From Methanobrevibacter sp. YE315 (lineage in GTDB: Archaea; Methanobacteriota; Methanobacteria; Methanobacteriales; Methanobacteriaceae), in contig NZ_CP010834.1 in the NCBI RefSeq assembly GCF_001548675.1, positions 1,461,501-1,525,500 on the forward strand: a stretch of 64,000 bases of DNA. Direction: 5' to 3'. The notes beneath the pieces were generated by a model. That model did not search any database. It was not told the origin of the DNA and saw only the letters and a program-made list of their open reading frames with translations. The stretch's first letter is position 1, and every line of letters starts with the position of its first letter. Made by a program: the position numbers and the translations under genes. Of the stretch, positions 34,060 to 42,666 are shown one piece after another.

Positions 34060-35268
34060 ATGGAAAACAATGACTCAGTGCAAATGACAACATTTCTTGC
34101 GGTTCTATTTGCCATATGCTCAGGTCTTGCAATAGGCAATCTTTATTGGGCCCAACCATTGCTGGTAGCAATCATGGAAGGTTTTGGCCTGCCTGCGGTC
34201 AATGGAGGATTGCTTGTTACCGCAACCCAAATCGGTTATGCAATTGGTATATTGTTGATTGTGCCGTTGGGAGACTATGTAAGGCGTAAAAGACTGATTA
34301 CAATAGTGATGGGTCTAACCGTGCTGACCTTGATTTCCTGTGCAGTATCCCCCTCCTTCATGATACTGTCCCTGTCCCTGTTCAGCATGGGTGTTGTCAC
34401 AATATCCGGACAAATCATATTGCCTTTGGCCGGGGATTTAAGCAGTCCTGAAGAGCGAGGAAGAATTGTTGGAATAGTGTCCTCCGGAATAACGACCGGA
34501 ATATTGTTTTCAAGGTTTGCAAGCGGAATTCTTGCAGGATTGTGGGGATGGAGATCAGTTTATGTTATTGCTGCCATTCTAAACCTGATTATGGTATTGG
34601 CAATCATTTATGTTCTGCCTGAAATTCCACAGAAAAACAAGCTTACATCATATAAAGGACTTATTGCAAGCGTATTTACAAGCTTTAAACTGTATAAGGT
34701 GCTTCCCAAGATACTGCTGCACAGTGGACTGATATTCGGCCTCGCCTTCAACATGTTCTGGACATCCCTGACATTCCTGCTGTCCGGAGACCCTTTCCAT
34801 TACGATACTTTCCAGATAGGCCTTGTCAGTCTGGCGGGACTTACTGCAGCAGTATTTGGAGTTGGCCTTGGAAAACTGCAGGATAAAGGATTGAGCGTGC
34901 CGGCATTGGGAATATTTGTTTTGACAAGTGCAATTTCAATGATTTTGGGATTGATATTCAAGGAGTCCATAATAGCCATAATCATTATTGCAGGAGTCTT
35001 TTCAATAGCTGTGCAGGGAGTTTCCGTTTTGGCCCAGGCAAGACTGTTTAACCTGTCGAATGAAGAGCGCAGCAGACTGAATACAGTGTTTGTAGTAAGC
35101 AATTTCATTTTTGGAGCTATCGGAAGTGCACTGGCATCACTTTTATGGTCCTTGGGTTCCTGGGAATATGTGATGACCGGATCAGCAGCCATATCAATAA
35201 TAGCATTAATTGTATGGCTATTGTCTAGAAAATCCTTCAATGAGATGGACGAAAAACTGGGCGTTTAA
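34060..35268 (+). CDS. MFS transporter
   Basis: A 402-residue major facilitator with twelve hydrophobic segments. The A-motif between segments 2 and 3 is PLGDYVRRKRLITI, and YWAQPLLVAIMEGFGLP near the N-terminus is typical of the YwfA/drug-H+ antiporter subgroup found in bacteria. ATG follows AAGTGATAAT. It is divergent from an HxlR regulator, so inducible drug or metabolite efflux is likely. The high similarity of its family to bacterial proteins suggests transfer, which is inference. Confidence 0.9.
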   Translation: MENNDSVQMTTFLAVLFAICSGLAIGNLYWAQPLLVAIMEGFGLPAVNGGLLVTATQIGYAIGILLIVPLGDYVRRKRLITIVMGLTVLTLISCAVSPSFMILSLSLFSMGVVTISGQIILPLAGDLSSPEERGRIVGIVSSGITTGILFSRFASGILAGLWGWRSVYVIAAILNLIMVLAIIYVLPEIPQKNKLTSYKGLIASVFTSFKLYKVLPKILLHSGLIFGLAFNMFWTSLTFLLSGDPFHYDTFQIGLVSLAGLTAAVFGVGLGKLQDKGLSVPALGIFVLTSAISMILGLIFKESIIAIIIIAGVFSIAVQGVSVLAQARLFNLSNEERSRLNTVFVVSNFIFGAIGSALASLLWSLGSWEYVMTGSAAISIIALIVWLLSRKSFNEMDEKLGV

Positions 35269-35292
35269 ATAAAAAAAATAAATGTTGGGTAA

Positions 35293-35847
35293 TTATATGA
35301 TGTTTTTACCCACTTCTTTTGCTTTTTCAAGTTGGTCTTCTTTTTCCTGAATCTCACCTGGAAGCATGTTGCCTCCTAAAGCGATGATGTCTCCTGCCTG
35401 GAATCCTAAAGCTCCAAATGCCTGCATTTGAGTATTCAATGAGCTTTCAAAGGCTTCCAATGGTGCCCCACCGTTAGTTGTAATAATTGAAACCTTTTTG
35501 GTTGAGAACAGTTTAGCAAACTCCTCATTGCCGAAGTAGCAGTACAATCTGTCGATGAGTGTCTTGGCCTGAGCTGTAACATCAAAGAAATAGATTGGGC
35601 TTGCAAGAATGATTCCGTCGGCCTCTTCAATCTTTTTGTAGATATCTGCCATATCATCGTTTAAACCACATTCGCTGTTGTTTGCCTTGCAGTAGTTATC
35701 AGCCTGGCAAGGAGAAATTGTCAAAGGGTTTACATCGATGATTTCTGTTTCAGCCCCTTTTTCTGCGGAAGTTTCCAAAGCTGTTTCAAGGGCAAATCTC
35801 ACATTACTGTTGTTTCTTGGACTTGTATTGATTCCCAAAACTTTCAT
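35293..35847 (-). CDS. NAD(P)H-dependent FMN reductase, flavodoxin family
   Basis: A 184-residue flavodoxin-fold protein. VLGINTSPRNNSNVRF is the FMN loop, and a cysteine group CQADNYCKANNSEC follows at the place of the Fe-S motif of iron-sulfur flavoproteins, with looser spacing (C-x6-C-x6-C). LASPIYFFDVTAQAKTLIDR is the conserved flavin-contact segment. Its gene is convergent with the MFS gene and upstream of nothing on its strand in the near 90 bp, so it is likely a single unit. Confidence 0.85.
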   Translation of the reverse strand: MKVLGINTSPRNNSNVRFALETALETSAEKGAETEIIDVNPLTISPCQADNYCKANNSECGLNDDMADIYKKIEEADGIILASPIYFFDVTAQAKTLIDRLYCYFGNEEFAKLFSTKKVSIITTNGGAPLEAFESSLNTQMQAFGALGFQAGDIIALGGNMLPGEIQEKEDQLEKAKEVGKNII

Positions 35848-35937
35848 GATAATACCTCAATTAATATTTTAATCAAATTATTTATAAATAGATTTTGTAT
35901 TGAAAAAGTAACCAAAAAATGAAATTATTATGTGGTT

Positions 35938-36354
35938 TTATATTAAATCCACACATATCTTTCTGAGTATCTTTAAAAAATCATCATACTCCTCATCAGT
36001 CAAATTCTTTTTAAGTATCTCGTCCCATTTTTCATCATAATCCATGATCTTTCGTGCAATTTTTCCGCCTTTAGCAGTTACCTTGATTATCTTTTTTCTC
36101 TTATCTTTAATTCTTGCTATGATTTCCTTTTCTTCAAGCTTCTTGACGTTTCTTGTAATTGTACTTTCACTTAAGTGGAAAAATTCCGCCAGTTCTTCCT
36201 GACTTATTCCTTCCTCCTTATAGATTTTCACCAACAGAGGATGAAGTCCGAAGCTTAATCCATCCTCCTTAAGGATTTCATTAATGTATTTGGCATGACT
36301 CCTATAGATTAATGAAATGAAAGGAGGGGATGGAACGTTTTCATCATCCATCAT
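35938..36354 (-). CDS. MarR family transcriptional regulator
   Basis: A 138-residue winged-helix protein. ISQEELAEFFHLSESTITRN is the recognition region and ARIKDKRKKIIKVTAKGGKI the wing. GAGGTAGAGACA precedes the ATG, inside the end of the upstream MATE gene (11-bp overlap), so the two are translationally coupled. It probably represses its own operon through the tandem 14-bp repeats at 37725-37758. Confidence 0.9.
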   Translation of the reverse strand: MMDDENVPSPPFISLIYRSHAKYINEILKEDGLSFGLHPLLVKIYKEEGISQEELAEFFHLSESTITRNVKKLEEKEIIARIKDKRKKIIKVTAKGGKIARKIMDYDEKWDEILKKNLTDEEYDDFLKILRKICVDLI

Positions 36355-37714
36355 TGTCTCTACCTCTAATCAGTTTGTTAATGTATAACTCTATTGCTAC
36401 ATATGCGATAAGAGATCCTATTCCTCCCCCTACAAGCATTCCGTAGTAAATTCCATATTCCCCCATGTTGAAGACAAATCCCATGACATATGAGAAAATC
36501 AATACCAAGAGGAATTCCCTTATTGCTGTTAAGATAAAAGATATTGTACCTTTCCCAACACCCTGAAATATGTTACCTGCACTTGCACCGAATGGAACAT
36601 ACAGAATGAACAGGCACATTATTTGAAGGAAGCTTGCAATCAACGGTTCCAATTGTGCACTGCTTTCTGAATATGAAAATATGAATGCAATCTGATTGGA
36701 AAATATGTTAATTAAAATACATACTACTAATGAAGCAATGAAAGCTATTTTAACAGCATACCTTAATGTAACCCTTAAATTTTCGTATTTTTTAGATCCA
36801 TAGGCCACTCCCGCCACGGATATTGCGGCAGTTCCTATACCTATTGCCGGAAGCATACCAATGCTTATTATTCTCCAGCCAGCGGTATAGACGGCTACTG
36901 CTACAGGACCTGAAGCAAGTGTGAGCATGAAATTGACTGCAATTGTCAATGCGGATAGAATCAATTGCTCCAGACTGGCAGGAATACCGACAACCAAAAT
37001 GTCTTTGTACATTTTCAAGTCATTTTTGAAGTTTTCACGTGAATATTTAAGGAATGTGTCCCTTTTTACAAACATCCAGTAAAGCATCACAGCCAATGCG
37101 ATAATGTTTGCAATGACTGTTGCCCACGCTGCCCCTGCAACCCCAAGATTCAATGTGTAGATGAAAATCGGGTCAATGATAATGTTTATTATTGCTGTCA
37201 GTGCAATTGGAACTGTTGACCTTTTTATGTCCCCTTCCGCTCTGAATGCACCTCCAATTATTGGCGGCAGCAATATTGCAAAAGCAAATGTGAATATTAC
37301 AATTCCATATTCCATTGCGTAATTTAGAACGCTTGATGCCCCCATTACATTAAGTAACGGCTCTAAAAATATCAATAAAATAGCTGAAACTAATATTGAA
37401 AGTATTATTCCTAAAATCAAATTGTGAATCGCTGCGTTATTTGCTGATAGCTTATCTTCAGCTCCGATATATCGTGATATCAATGAGTTACCACCGGCAC
37501 CTATTCCGTTTCCAACTCCTATCAAAACCATGAATAATGGTGTAATGTATCCAAGTGCTGCCAGTGGCTCTGCACCCAATCCTGCTACCCAAATGCTGTC
37601 AATGATGTTATTTGCAAAAATCAACAGCATGCTGGCAATGATTGGCAATGCCAATTTGTTTATCGCTTTTTTCGGATCTCCCGTAATCATTTCTATGTTT
37701 TCATTCTTTTCCAT
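36344..37714 (-). CDS. MATE family efflux transporter
   Basis: A 456-residue exporter with about twelve membrane segments. The family motif near the start is ALPIIASMLLIFANNIIDSI, and the internal repeat begins at about residue 235 with VVGIPASLEQLILSALTIAV. It uses an H+ or Na+ gradient to expel cationic compounds. GAGG lies 9 bases before the ATG. First gene of a two-gene unit with a MarR regulator; unlike the MATE protein at 24055 it has no C-terminal ATPase domain. Confidence 0.92.
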   Translation of the reverse strand: MEKNENIEMITGDPKKAINKLALPIIASMLLIFANNIIDSIWVAGLGAEPLAALGYITPLFMVLIGVGNGIGAGGNSLISRYIGAEDKLSANNAAIHNLILGIILSILVSAILLIFLEPLLNVMGASSVLNYAMEYGIVIFTFAFAILLPPIIGGAFRAEGDIKRSTVPIALTAIINIIIDPIFIYTLNLGVAGAAWATVIANIIALAVMLYWMFVKRDTFLKYSRENFKNDLKMYKDILVVGIPASLEQLILSALTIAVNFMLTLASGPVAVAVYTAGWRIISIGMLPAIGIGTAAISVAGVAYGSKKYENLRVTLRYAVKIAFIASLVVCILINIFSNQIAFIFSYSESSAQLEPLIASFLQIMCLFILYVPFGASAGNIFQGVGKGTISFILTAIREFLLVLIFSYVMGFVFNMGEYGIYYGMLVGGGIGSLIAYVAIELYINKLIRGRDNDG

Positions 37715-37724
37715 GATTTACCTC

Positions 37725-37758
37725 ACTTGTATATGCAACTGTATACTTGTATATGCAA
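37725..37758 (-). promoter_or_regulatory. Tandem 14-bp operator candidate of the MATE-marR operon
   Basis: On the coding (minus) strand TTGCATATACAAGT occurs twice with a 20-bp period (37745-37758 and 37725-37738), that is two helical turns. Each copy is a near palindrome (TTGCATATACAA, one imperfect pair). They lie between the TATA box and the start codon; the second ends next to the GAGG ribosome-binding site. A bound repressor would block both initiation and elongation. Confidence 0.75.
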
Positions 37759-37762
37759 GTGT

Positions 37763-37772
37763 CATATATAAA
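37763..37772 (-). promoter_or_regulatory. TATA box of the MATE-marR operon
   Basis: TTTATATATG on the minus strand, about 50 bp before the MATE start codon and immediately upstream of the tandem operators. Transcription would start within or just after the first operator copy. Confidence 0.6.
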
Positions 37773-37852
37773 TGTTTTGATACTGATTGAAATTCAAAAT
37801 CCTTTTTTAAAAAAATTTCATACGGCAATTTCACTTTTTAGATGATGATTGC

Positions 37853-38227
37853 CTAATCAATCTTCAGGTTTGACTTTAGTATCTGAATAGACTCTTCCTT
37901 TTCTTGTGAAGGATATGCTTCATCTTCTATTGAAAACATTCCCAGTTCATATATTACCTTATTGAGCCTTTTTCCCCTCTCGGTCAAACTATATTCAGTT
38001 GACTTGAAATTTTCCTCAAAATTAGTCTTTTCAATTATTCCTTTGGATTCCAAGTCTTTCAGGGTATCGGCCAATACCTTATTGGTAATCTTTGGATTTG
38101 ATTCCTTGAACTCAGAAAACTTCTTTTTTCCGTAGAACAAATCCCGGATTATATGAAGATGCCATTTCTTGCTGATTATCTTTAATGTTTGGTTTACCGG
38201 GCAGTTTTCCTCATCCATCATCCCCAT
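37853..38227 (-). CDS. HxlR family transcriptional regulator
   Basis: A 124-residue winged-helix regulator. CPVNQTLKIISKKWHLHIIR has the HxlR-typical cysteine before the first helix (a redox-sensing position in some relatives), LFYGKKKFSEFKESNPKITN and VLADTLKDLESKGII follow. The start at 38227 is chosen for GGTGAT four bases upstream; the frame is open seven codons more. It is divergent from a pyridoxamine-oxidase-like gene, with inverted repeats in the gap. Confidence 0.87.
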   Translation of the reverse strand: MGMMDEENCPVNQTLKIISKKWHLHIIRDLFYGKKKFSEFKESNPKITNKVLADTLKDLESKGIIEKTNFEENFKSTEYSLTERGKRLNKVIYELGMFSIEDEAYPSQEKEESIQILKSNLKID

Positions 38228-38282
38228 CAAAATCACCGTAATTGTCACTGAATGTATTTTTATGAACTTTAATATTTAATAT

Positions 38283-38351
38283 TTTTAGTTACTGAAAAGA
38301 TACTAAAATTAATGTAATAGATTAATTTGATTAAAAAATGATTTTAGTTAC
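38283..38351. promoter_or_regulatory. HxlR operator candidates
   Basis: TTTTAGTTAC (38283-38292) and GATACTAAAA (38299-38308) form an inverted repeat matching at 8 of 10 positions; TTTTAGTTAC recurs exactly at 38342-38351, 18 bp before the TATA box TTTATATG (38369-38376) of the pyridoxamine-oxidase-like gene. This arrangement would let the adjacent HxlR protein control both divergent genes. Confidence 0.6.
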
Positions 38352-38442
38352 TTTTTTAATACAAAATGTTTATATGCTCATTCTAATAATTTATTACTAA
38401 CTAGATTCGATTTATCTAGAAAAAATTTACGAGGTGATAAAC

Positions 38443-38844
38443 ATGTCCAACCAATTGAAAGTAATTAAATTTTTGGCCGATGCCAGAGTTTTCTATGTGC
38501 TGACCGTCGATGGAGAACAGCCAAAAGGCCGTCCGTTCAGCTATTTCACAGTCTATGACGATAAGATATTCTTCTCCACAGGAACCCATAAAAACATCTT
38601 TAAACAGATTCAGGAAAATCCTCATGTTGAAATTTTGGCATGGCACGGAAACAAAATCATGCGCTATGACGGAATCGCAAAAATCGTTGAAGATGACGAA
38701 CTGACTAAGGAAGTTCGTTCCGCCAGTCCGACCATAGCCAATGAATACGACTTAAGGCAGTGGGACTTCGGCCATTTCTATCTGGAAGATGGTCATGTCG
38801 AAATCAAATTCCTCTTGGATCCTGATGAGGAGTTTGACCTCTAA
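38443..38844 (+). CDS. Pyridoxamine 5'-phosphate oxidase-like flavoprotein
   Basis: A 133-residue split-barrel protein. FLADARVFYVLTVDGEQPKG and PFSYFTVYDDKIFFSTGTHK are typical of the small FMN- or F420-binding PPOX-like proteins. GAGGTGAT precedes ATG 38443; the frame extends three codons upstream through the ribosome-binding site. It probably reduces a small molecule rather than making pyridoxal phosphate, since the family is broad. Convergent with the aldo/keto reductase downstream. Confidence 0.83.
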   Translation: MSNQLKVIKFLADARVFYVLTVDGEQPKGRPFSYFTVYDDKIFFSTGTHKNIFKQIQENPHVEILAWHGNKIMRYDGIAKIVEDDELTKEVRSASPTIANEYDLRQWDFGHFYLEDGHVEIKFLLDPDEEFDL

Positions 38845-38868
38845 TAAATATAATCATTACTTTTTGAA

Positions 38869-39906
38869 TTATATCACTTTAGTGTGCTTGGCCCATACCC
38901 TATCATCATCACTGGCAGTAACCTTATTGTCTGCCATGACCCCCACAAGGTCGTGTGCAACATATGGCTCCTCCAAATAGCCAATATCATCATCGGACAA
39001 TTCCAGATCCACTGAATTGACCGCACCTTCAACATGATGTGTTTTGGTTGCCCCGACAATAGGGGAAGTGATCTTGGTCAAAAGCCAGGCCAGAGAGACC
39101 TCAGTCATTGAAACGCCATAATTTTGTGCCAGTTCATCAACCCTTTTGATTATCTCCAAATCCTTGGATTCGCTTGACTCGTATTTCAGTTTGGCATAGA
39201 AATCCTCATTGAGCCTTTTTGATTCAGTACCTGGAAGCCTTGAAAGCCTTCCTGAAGCAAGCGAACTGTAAGGGGTTGTTGCAATGTTGTCGGTTTTGCA
39301 AAGAGGAATCATTTCGCGCTCCTCTTCTCTGAAAATCAGATTGTAATGACCCTGAACAGAGACGAATTTTGCAAATCCTTCAGATTCCGCAAGCGCATTT
39401 GCCTTTGCAAGCTGCCATGCAAAACAGTTCGAAATCCCTATATATCTTACCTTTCCCTCATCTATGACCTCATTCAAGCCTTCGAGAATGTCATACATTG
39501 GAGTATTATAGTCCCACATATGATAAATATAGAGGTCAATGTAGTCAAGGCCCAAATTTTCAAGGCTCTTTTCAACAAAATTATGGATGTGCCTTTGGCC
39601 TGAAACATTGTTTTTGATTTCCTCTTCAGATCTCGGCAGAAATTTGGTGGCAACGACAATATCATCCCTTACGGCATTTTCCCTAATCGCCTTTCCCAGG
39701 TACTGCTCTGAAGTTCCGTTTTGATAGCCTATAGCGGTATCGAAAAAGTTTATTCCACTGTCCATCCCCTGGCTGATGATTTCAATGGATTCCCTTTCGG
39801 GCAACGTCCAGGTATGCATTCCGTTATTCGGGTCTCCAAATCCCATGCATCCCATACAAACCTTACTGACCTTCAAATTCGAATTTCCCAACTTAACATA
39901 TTTCAT
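38869..39906 (-). CDS. Aldo/keto reductase
   Basis: A 345-residue AKR of the larger, potassium-channel-beta/YakC type. Visible are KYVKLGNSNLKVSKVCMG, FDTAIGYQNGTSEQYLG (catalytic Asp and Tyr), VVATKFLP (Lys), DYIDLYIYHMWD (His) and IGISNCFAWQL. ATG 39906 aligns with the family start; five codons of open frame precede it. It reduces carbonyl compounds with NADPH. Third AKR in the window and the most distant from the other two. Confidence 0.9.
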   Translation of the reverse strand: MKYVKLGNSNLKVSKVCMGCMGFGDPNNGMHTWTLPERESIEIISQGMDSGINFFDTAIGYQNGTSEQYLGKAIRENAVRDDIVVATKFLPRSEEEIKNNVSGQRHIHNFVEKSLENLGLDYIDLYIYHMWDYNTPMYDILEGLNEVIDEGKVRYIGISNCFAWQLAKANALAESEGFAKFVSVQGHYNLIFREEEREMIPLCKTDNIATTPYSSLASGRLSRLPGTESKRLNEDFYAKLKYESSESKDLEIIKRVDELAQNYGVSMTEVSLAWLLTKITSPIVGATKTHHVEGAVNSVDLELSDDDIGYLEEPYVAHDLVGVMADNKVTASDDDRVWAKHTKVI

Positions 39907-40000
39907 ATTACCACGCAGCAATCCTTAATTAAATAAAGGAACTTATTTCATTTTCTTTAAGGTTATTTCCTAATCTAACTGATTAAAGCCGACTTAATAT

Positions 40001-40441
40001 CTATTTTAAACTTAACTCCAATACCACATCTCCGGTGCCCAGAATATCTTTTAACTGATTTGAATCTGCATTTTGTATTTTTCCTATCTTTGTGTAACTC
40101 CATGAATGTGAGTCATAAAACAATGATATCTGATTTCCCTGATACAGCACAATGTCTCCAGGAGAAGTATTGAAGTTTTCATCATTTGTCGGTAGAGAGA
40201 AACCCAAATCCCCGACCTTTTCAAAATTTCCGTAATCTGTTGCATTTACGGTGACATTGCTTTTTTCCAATGCCTTCAGCAGTTCCTGTGTTGCGGAATT
40301 GTTTTCCAACTCAACATCAAAGACATCATCATTTACTTTTATTTTAATCATATTATCATCCATATCCTTTGCACTGGCTGCAGATAAAGCAATCAAACTT
40401 AAAATTATAATGATTAAAGTAATTTTTTTAAATAAAGACAT
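40001..40441 (-). CDS. Exported cyclophilin-like domain protein
   Basis: A 146-residue protein with an N-terminal signal peptide (basic MSLFKK, hydrophobic ITLIIIILSLIAL, then SAASA before the mature part). The remaining ~120 residues match the small cyclophilin-like fold (IKIKVNDDVFDVELENNSAT, LPTNDENFNTSPGDIVLYQG, IQNADSNQLKDILGTGDV). Bacterial relatives occur beside flavodoxins and AKRs. The protein would sit outside the cell membrane; whether it has isomerase activity is unknown. Single gene, divergent from the hydrolase at 40548. Confidence 0.82.
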   Translation of the reverse strand: MSLFKKITLIIIILSLIALSAASAKDMDDNMIKIKVNDDVFDVELENNSATQELLKALEKSNVTVNATDYGNFEKVGDLGFSLPTNDENFNTSPGDIVLYQGNQISLFYDSHSWSYTKIGKIQNADSNQLKDILGTGDVVLELSLK

Positions 40442-40547
40442 AATATACCCCTTATTTTTATATTTTGCATTGTTCTATTACATAACTAATTTTGACAAAT
40501 ACAACCTTTAAATATTTTGTTTAAGAAACTAACATCAAGTGATAATC

Positions 40548-41522
40548 ATGAAATGTGAAAATCTAGTATTGACTGAAGAATGGGACAAGGTCTTTGACAA
40601 ATCCGACAAGGTGCATCATGAAAAAGTAACATTCATTAACCGTTATGGAATAACTTTGGCTGCAGACTTATACAAGCCATTGGATGTCGATGGCAAGTTG
40701 CCGGCCATTGCATGTGCAGGACCATTCGGTGCCGTTAAGGAACAGGTTTCAGGACTCTATGCACAGACATTAGCTGAAATGGGCTTTTTAACAATAGCTT
40801 TTGACCCCTCATTTACAGGCGAAAGCGGAGGCGAACCTCGCTTCATGGCATCCCCCGACATCAACACCGAGGATTTCCAGGCTGCAGTTGACTTTTTGGC
40901 AACCAATGACGAAGTGGATGCAGATAAAATCGGAATCTGCGGAATATGCGGATGGGGAGGAATGGCATTGAATGCGGCATCCCTTGATACACGCATCAAA
41001 GCGACAGTAACATCCACAATGTACAACATGACCCGCCAAATTGCAAAGGGATACAATGATGAAGCGGATACTGCCGATGCAAGACATGAAATGAAAGTTG
41101 CCCTGAACAGTCAGAGAACCGAAGACTACAAAAATGGGGAATATGCAAGAATGGGAGGAGTGGTTAAAGAAGTCACTGACGATTTGCCTCAATTCGTAAA
41201 GGACTATCATGACTTTTACATTGAAGAGTTAGGCTACCATCCAAGGTCTCCCGGATCAAATGACGGATGGAACATGACCGGATGCATGTCATTCATTTCA
41301 CAGCCTATAATTGCATACTCCGATGAGATCAGGTCAGCCGTCTTAATAATTCACGGCGAAAATGCCCACTCCAGATATTTCTCTGAAGACGAATTCGCCA
41401 AATTAACTGGAGACAACAAGGAACTGATGATTATACCTGATGCGGTTCACACAGATCTCTATTATAAAACAGACGTGATTCCATTTGAAAAAATTGTAGA
41501 GTTTTACCGTGAAAATTTATAG
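40548..41522 (+). CDS. Alpha/beta hydrolase (dienelactone-hydrolase-like)
   Basis: A 324-residue alpha/beta hydrolase. The nucleophile region reads IGICGICGWGGMALNAASLD, where a Cys occupies the position usually held by Ser in the elbow, as in dienelactone hydrolases. The candidate acid and base are D and H in MIIPDAVHTDLYYK, and an AGPFGAVKEQVSGLYAQTLA oxyanion segment lies upstream. ATG 40548 follows AAGTGATAATC. Similar hydrolases accompany flavodoxin-AKR clusters in anaerobic bacteria. The substrate is unknown. Confidence 0.85.
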   Translation: MKCENLVLTEEWDKVFDKSDKVHHEKVTFINRYGITLAADLYKPLDVDGKLPAIACAGPFGAVKEQVSGLYAQTLAEMGFLTIAFDPSFTGESGGEPRFMASPDINTEDFQAAVDFLATNDEVDADKIGICGICGWGGMALNAASLDTRIKATVTSTMYNMTRQIAKGYNDEADTADARHEMKVALNSQRTEDYKNGEYARMGGVVKEVTDDLPQFVKDYHDFYIEELGYHPRSPGSNDGWNMTGCMSFISQPIIAYSDEIRSAVLIIHGENAHSRYFSEDEFAKLTGDNKELMIIPDAVHTDLYYKTDVIPFEKIVEFYRENL

Positions 41523-41571
41523 TTAGTTTTTTTTACACTAACTTTATTTTTTTTAATTTTGAGGTTTTAAT

Positions 41572-42105
41572 ATGGAAATATTGGTTTTGAAAGGAAGTCC
41601 AAACAGAAAAGGCTCATCAAATATGCTGGCTGACAGTTTCATTAAAGGAGCAATCGAAGCAGGTCACAATGTTGATGAAATAGATGCCGCTCATGCAGAC
41701 ATTTCACCATGCATAGGATGTGTACACTGCGGATATGAAGGCGAATGCTCTTTAAGTGATGATATGGATGAATTCAGAAAAAAAATATTAAATGCAGATA
41801 TGCTCGTTTTTGTAACTCCACTATATTATTACGGAATGTCTGCCCAACTTAAAATATTAATTGACAGGTTCTGTTCAAGAAATTTCTCAATCCAGCAAAA
41901 GCACATGAAATCTGCGCTTTTGACAGTTGCGTATAATTCAGATGACTGGACATTTGATGCTCTTGAAGCTCACTATGATACATTGCTCAGATATCTTAAT
42001 TTGACTGACTGCGGTAGAGTTTTAGGTTACGGCTGCGGAACTCCGTCAATGACAAAATTTTCCAGATATCCCGATGAAGCTTACAGGCTTGGAAAAAGCT
42101 TATAA
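41572..42105 (+). CDS. NAD(P)H-dependent FMN reductase, flavodoxin family
   Basis: A 177-residue flavodoxin-fold protein. VLKGSPNRKGSSNML is the FMN loop; CIGCVHCGYEGEC is a compact cysteine motif that could bind an Fe-S cluster as in iron-sulfur flavoproteins; FVTPLYYYGMSAQLKILIDR is the flavin-contact segment. It follows the hydrolase by 50 bp, behind TTGAGG, and is probably co-transcribed with it. Confidence 0.87.
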   Translation: MEILVLKGSPNRKGSSNMLADSFIKGAIEAGHNVDEIDAAHADISPCIGCVHCGYEGECSLSDDMDEFRKKILNADMLVFVTPLYYYGMSAQLKILIDRFCSRNFSIQQKHMKSALLTVAYNSDDWTFDALEAHYDTLLRYLNLTDCGRVLGYGCGTPSMTKFSRYPDEAYRLGKSL

Positions 42106-42511
42106 CAGTTAATGTTTTCATTTAATATCATGTAATGAATCCGTTCACGGCATTTCCAATAGCTAACCTAACATTAACGATTCCTATTTGGAATATGAAT
42201 TCTCTTACACTGTGACATACGGAACATGAAAAATGTGAAAATATCACATATAAGAGTATTAAAGAAAAAATGCCTAAAGTATAATCCTAAAAATAATAAC
42301 TTTAACATCAACGGGTTTTTACTATTTGAATCATATTTTAAACTGCAACATGGAAATCTTTTTTTGATAATTTTTTTGAAATGCAATAATTCTTCCAATG
42401 AAAACATGTTGAAACTCCCATGTCTTTTTATTTCGTTTAAATATATTTTCATTATTTTTAATTCTCATTATCGGAAATCATGATTTTTGAAATATGTTTT
42501 TCACTTAATTT

Positions 42512-42545
42512 AATTCACATTTTATGAATAAAAATTCACATTTTA
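42512..42545 (+). promoter_or_regulatory. Direct repeats upstream of the PhoU-like gene
   Basis: AATTCACATTTTA occurs twice (42512-42524 and 42533-42545) with a 21-bp period, two helical turns. A TATA-like GTTTAAATAG follows at 42551. The placement just upstream of the TATA box suggests an activator or repressor site on one DNA face. Confidence 0.6.
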
Positions 42546-42584
42546 GCAAAGTTTAAATAGAGTAAAATCATTGTTTTTATTATA

Positions 42585-42606
42585 TGCAAATATGAATATG
42601 TTTGCA
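42585..42606 (+). promoter_or_regulatory. Palindrome in the leader of the PhoU-like gene
   Basis: TGCAAATAT and ATATGTTTGCA form an inverted repeat (six-base outer arms TGCAAA/TTTGCA with further pairing inside). It is downstream of the presumed TATA element and about 60 bp before the start codon, so it can act as an operator or as an RNA hairpin. It could be the site for the HTH domain of the encoded protein. Confidence 0.5.
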
Positions 42607-42666
42607 TTCACAATAAAATTTCTTTGAAGTTAATATTTTAAATTTAATTGATGGGGATGATTTCCA

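Larger units (their letters stand above)
42106..42666. other. Intergenic region with regulatory repeats
   Basis: About 560 bp, very AT-rich. Short overlapping frames on both strands have no ribosome-binding site and no family signal. The 3' half carries the repeats and palindrome listed at 42512-42606, which belong to the promoter of the PhoU-like gene. GTTAATGTT and AACATTAAC near 42109 and 42170 could pair but are far apart. Confidence 0.5.

Noticed and set aside
42109-42178. GTTAATGTT / AACATTAAC inverted repeat as a terminator
   Set aside because: The arms are 52 bases apart and no T tract follows; pairing is unlikely to act as a terminator.
42174-42483. Two overlapping opposite frames of about 85-92 codons
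   Set aside because: Low-complexity, Asn/Lys/Phe-rich, no ribosome-binding site; likely chance.
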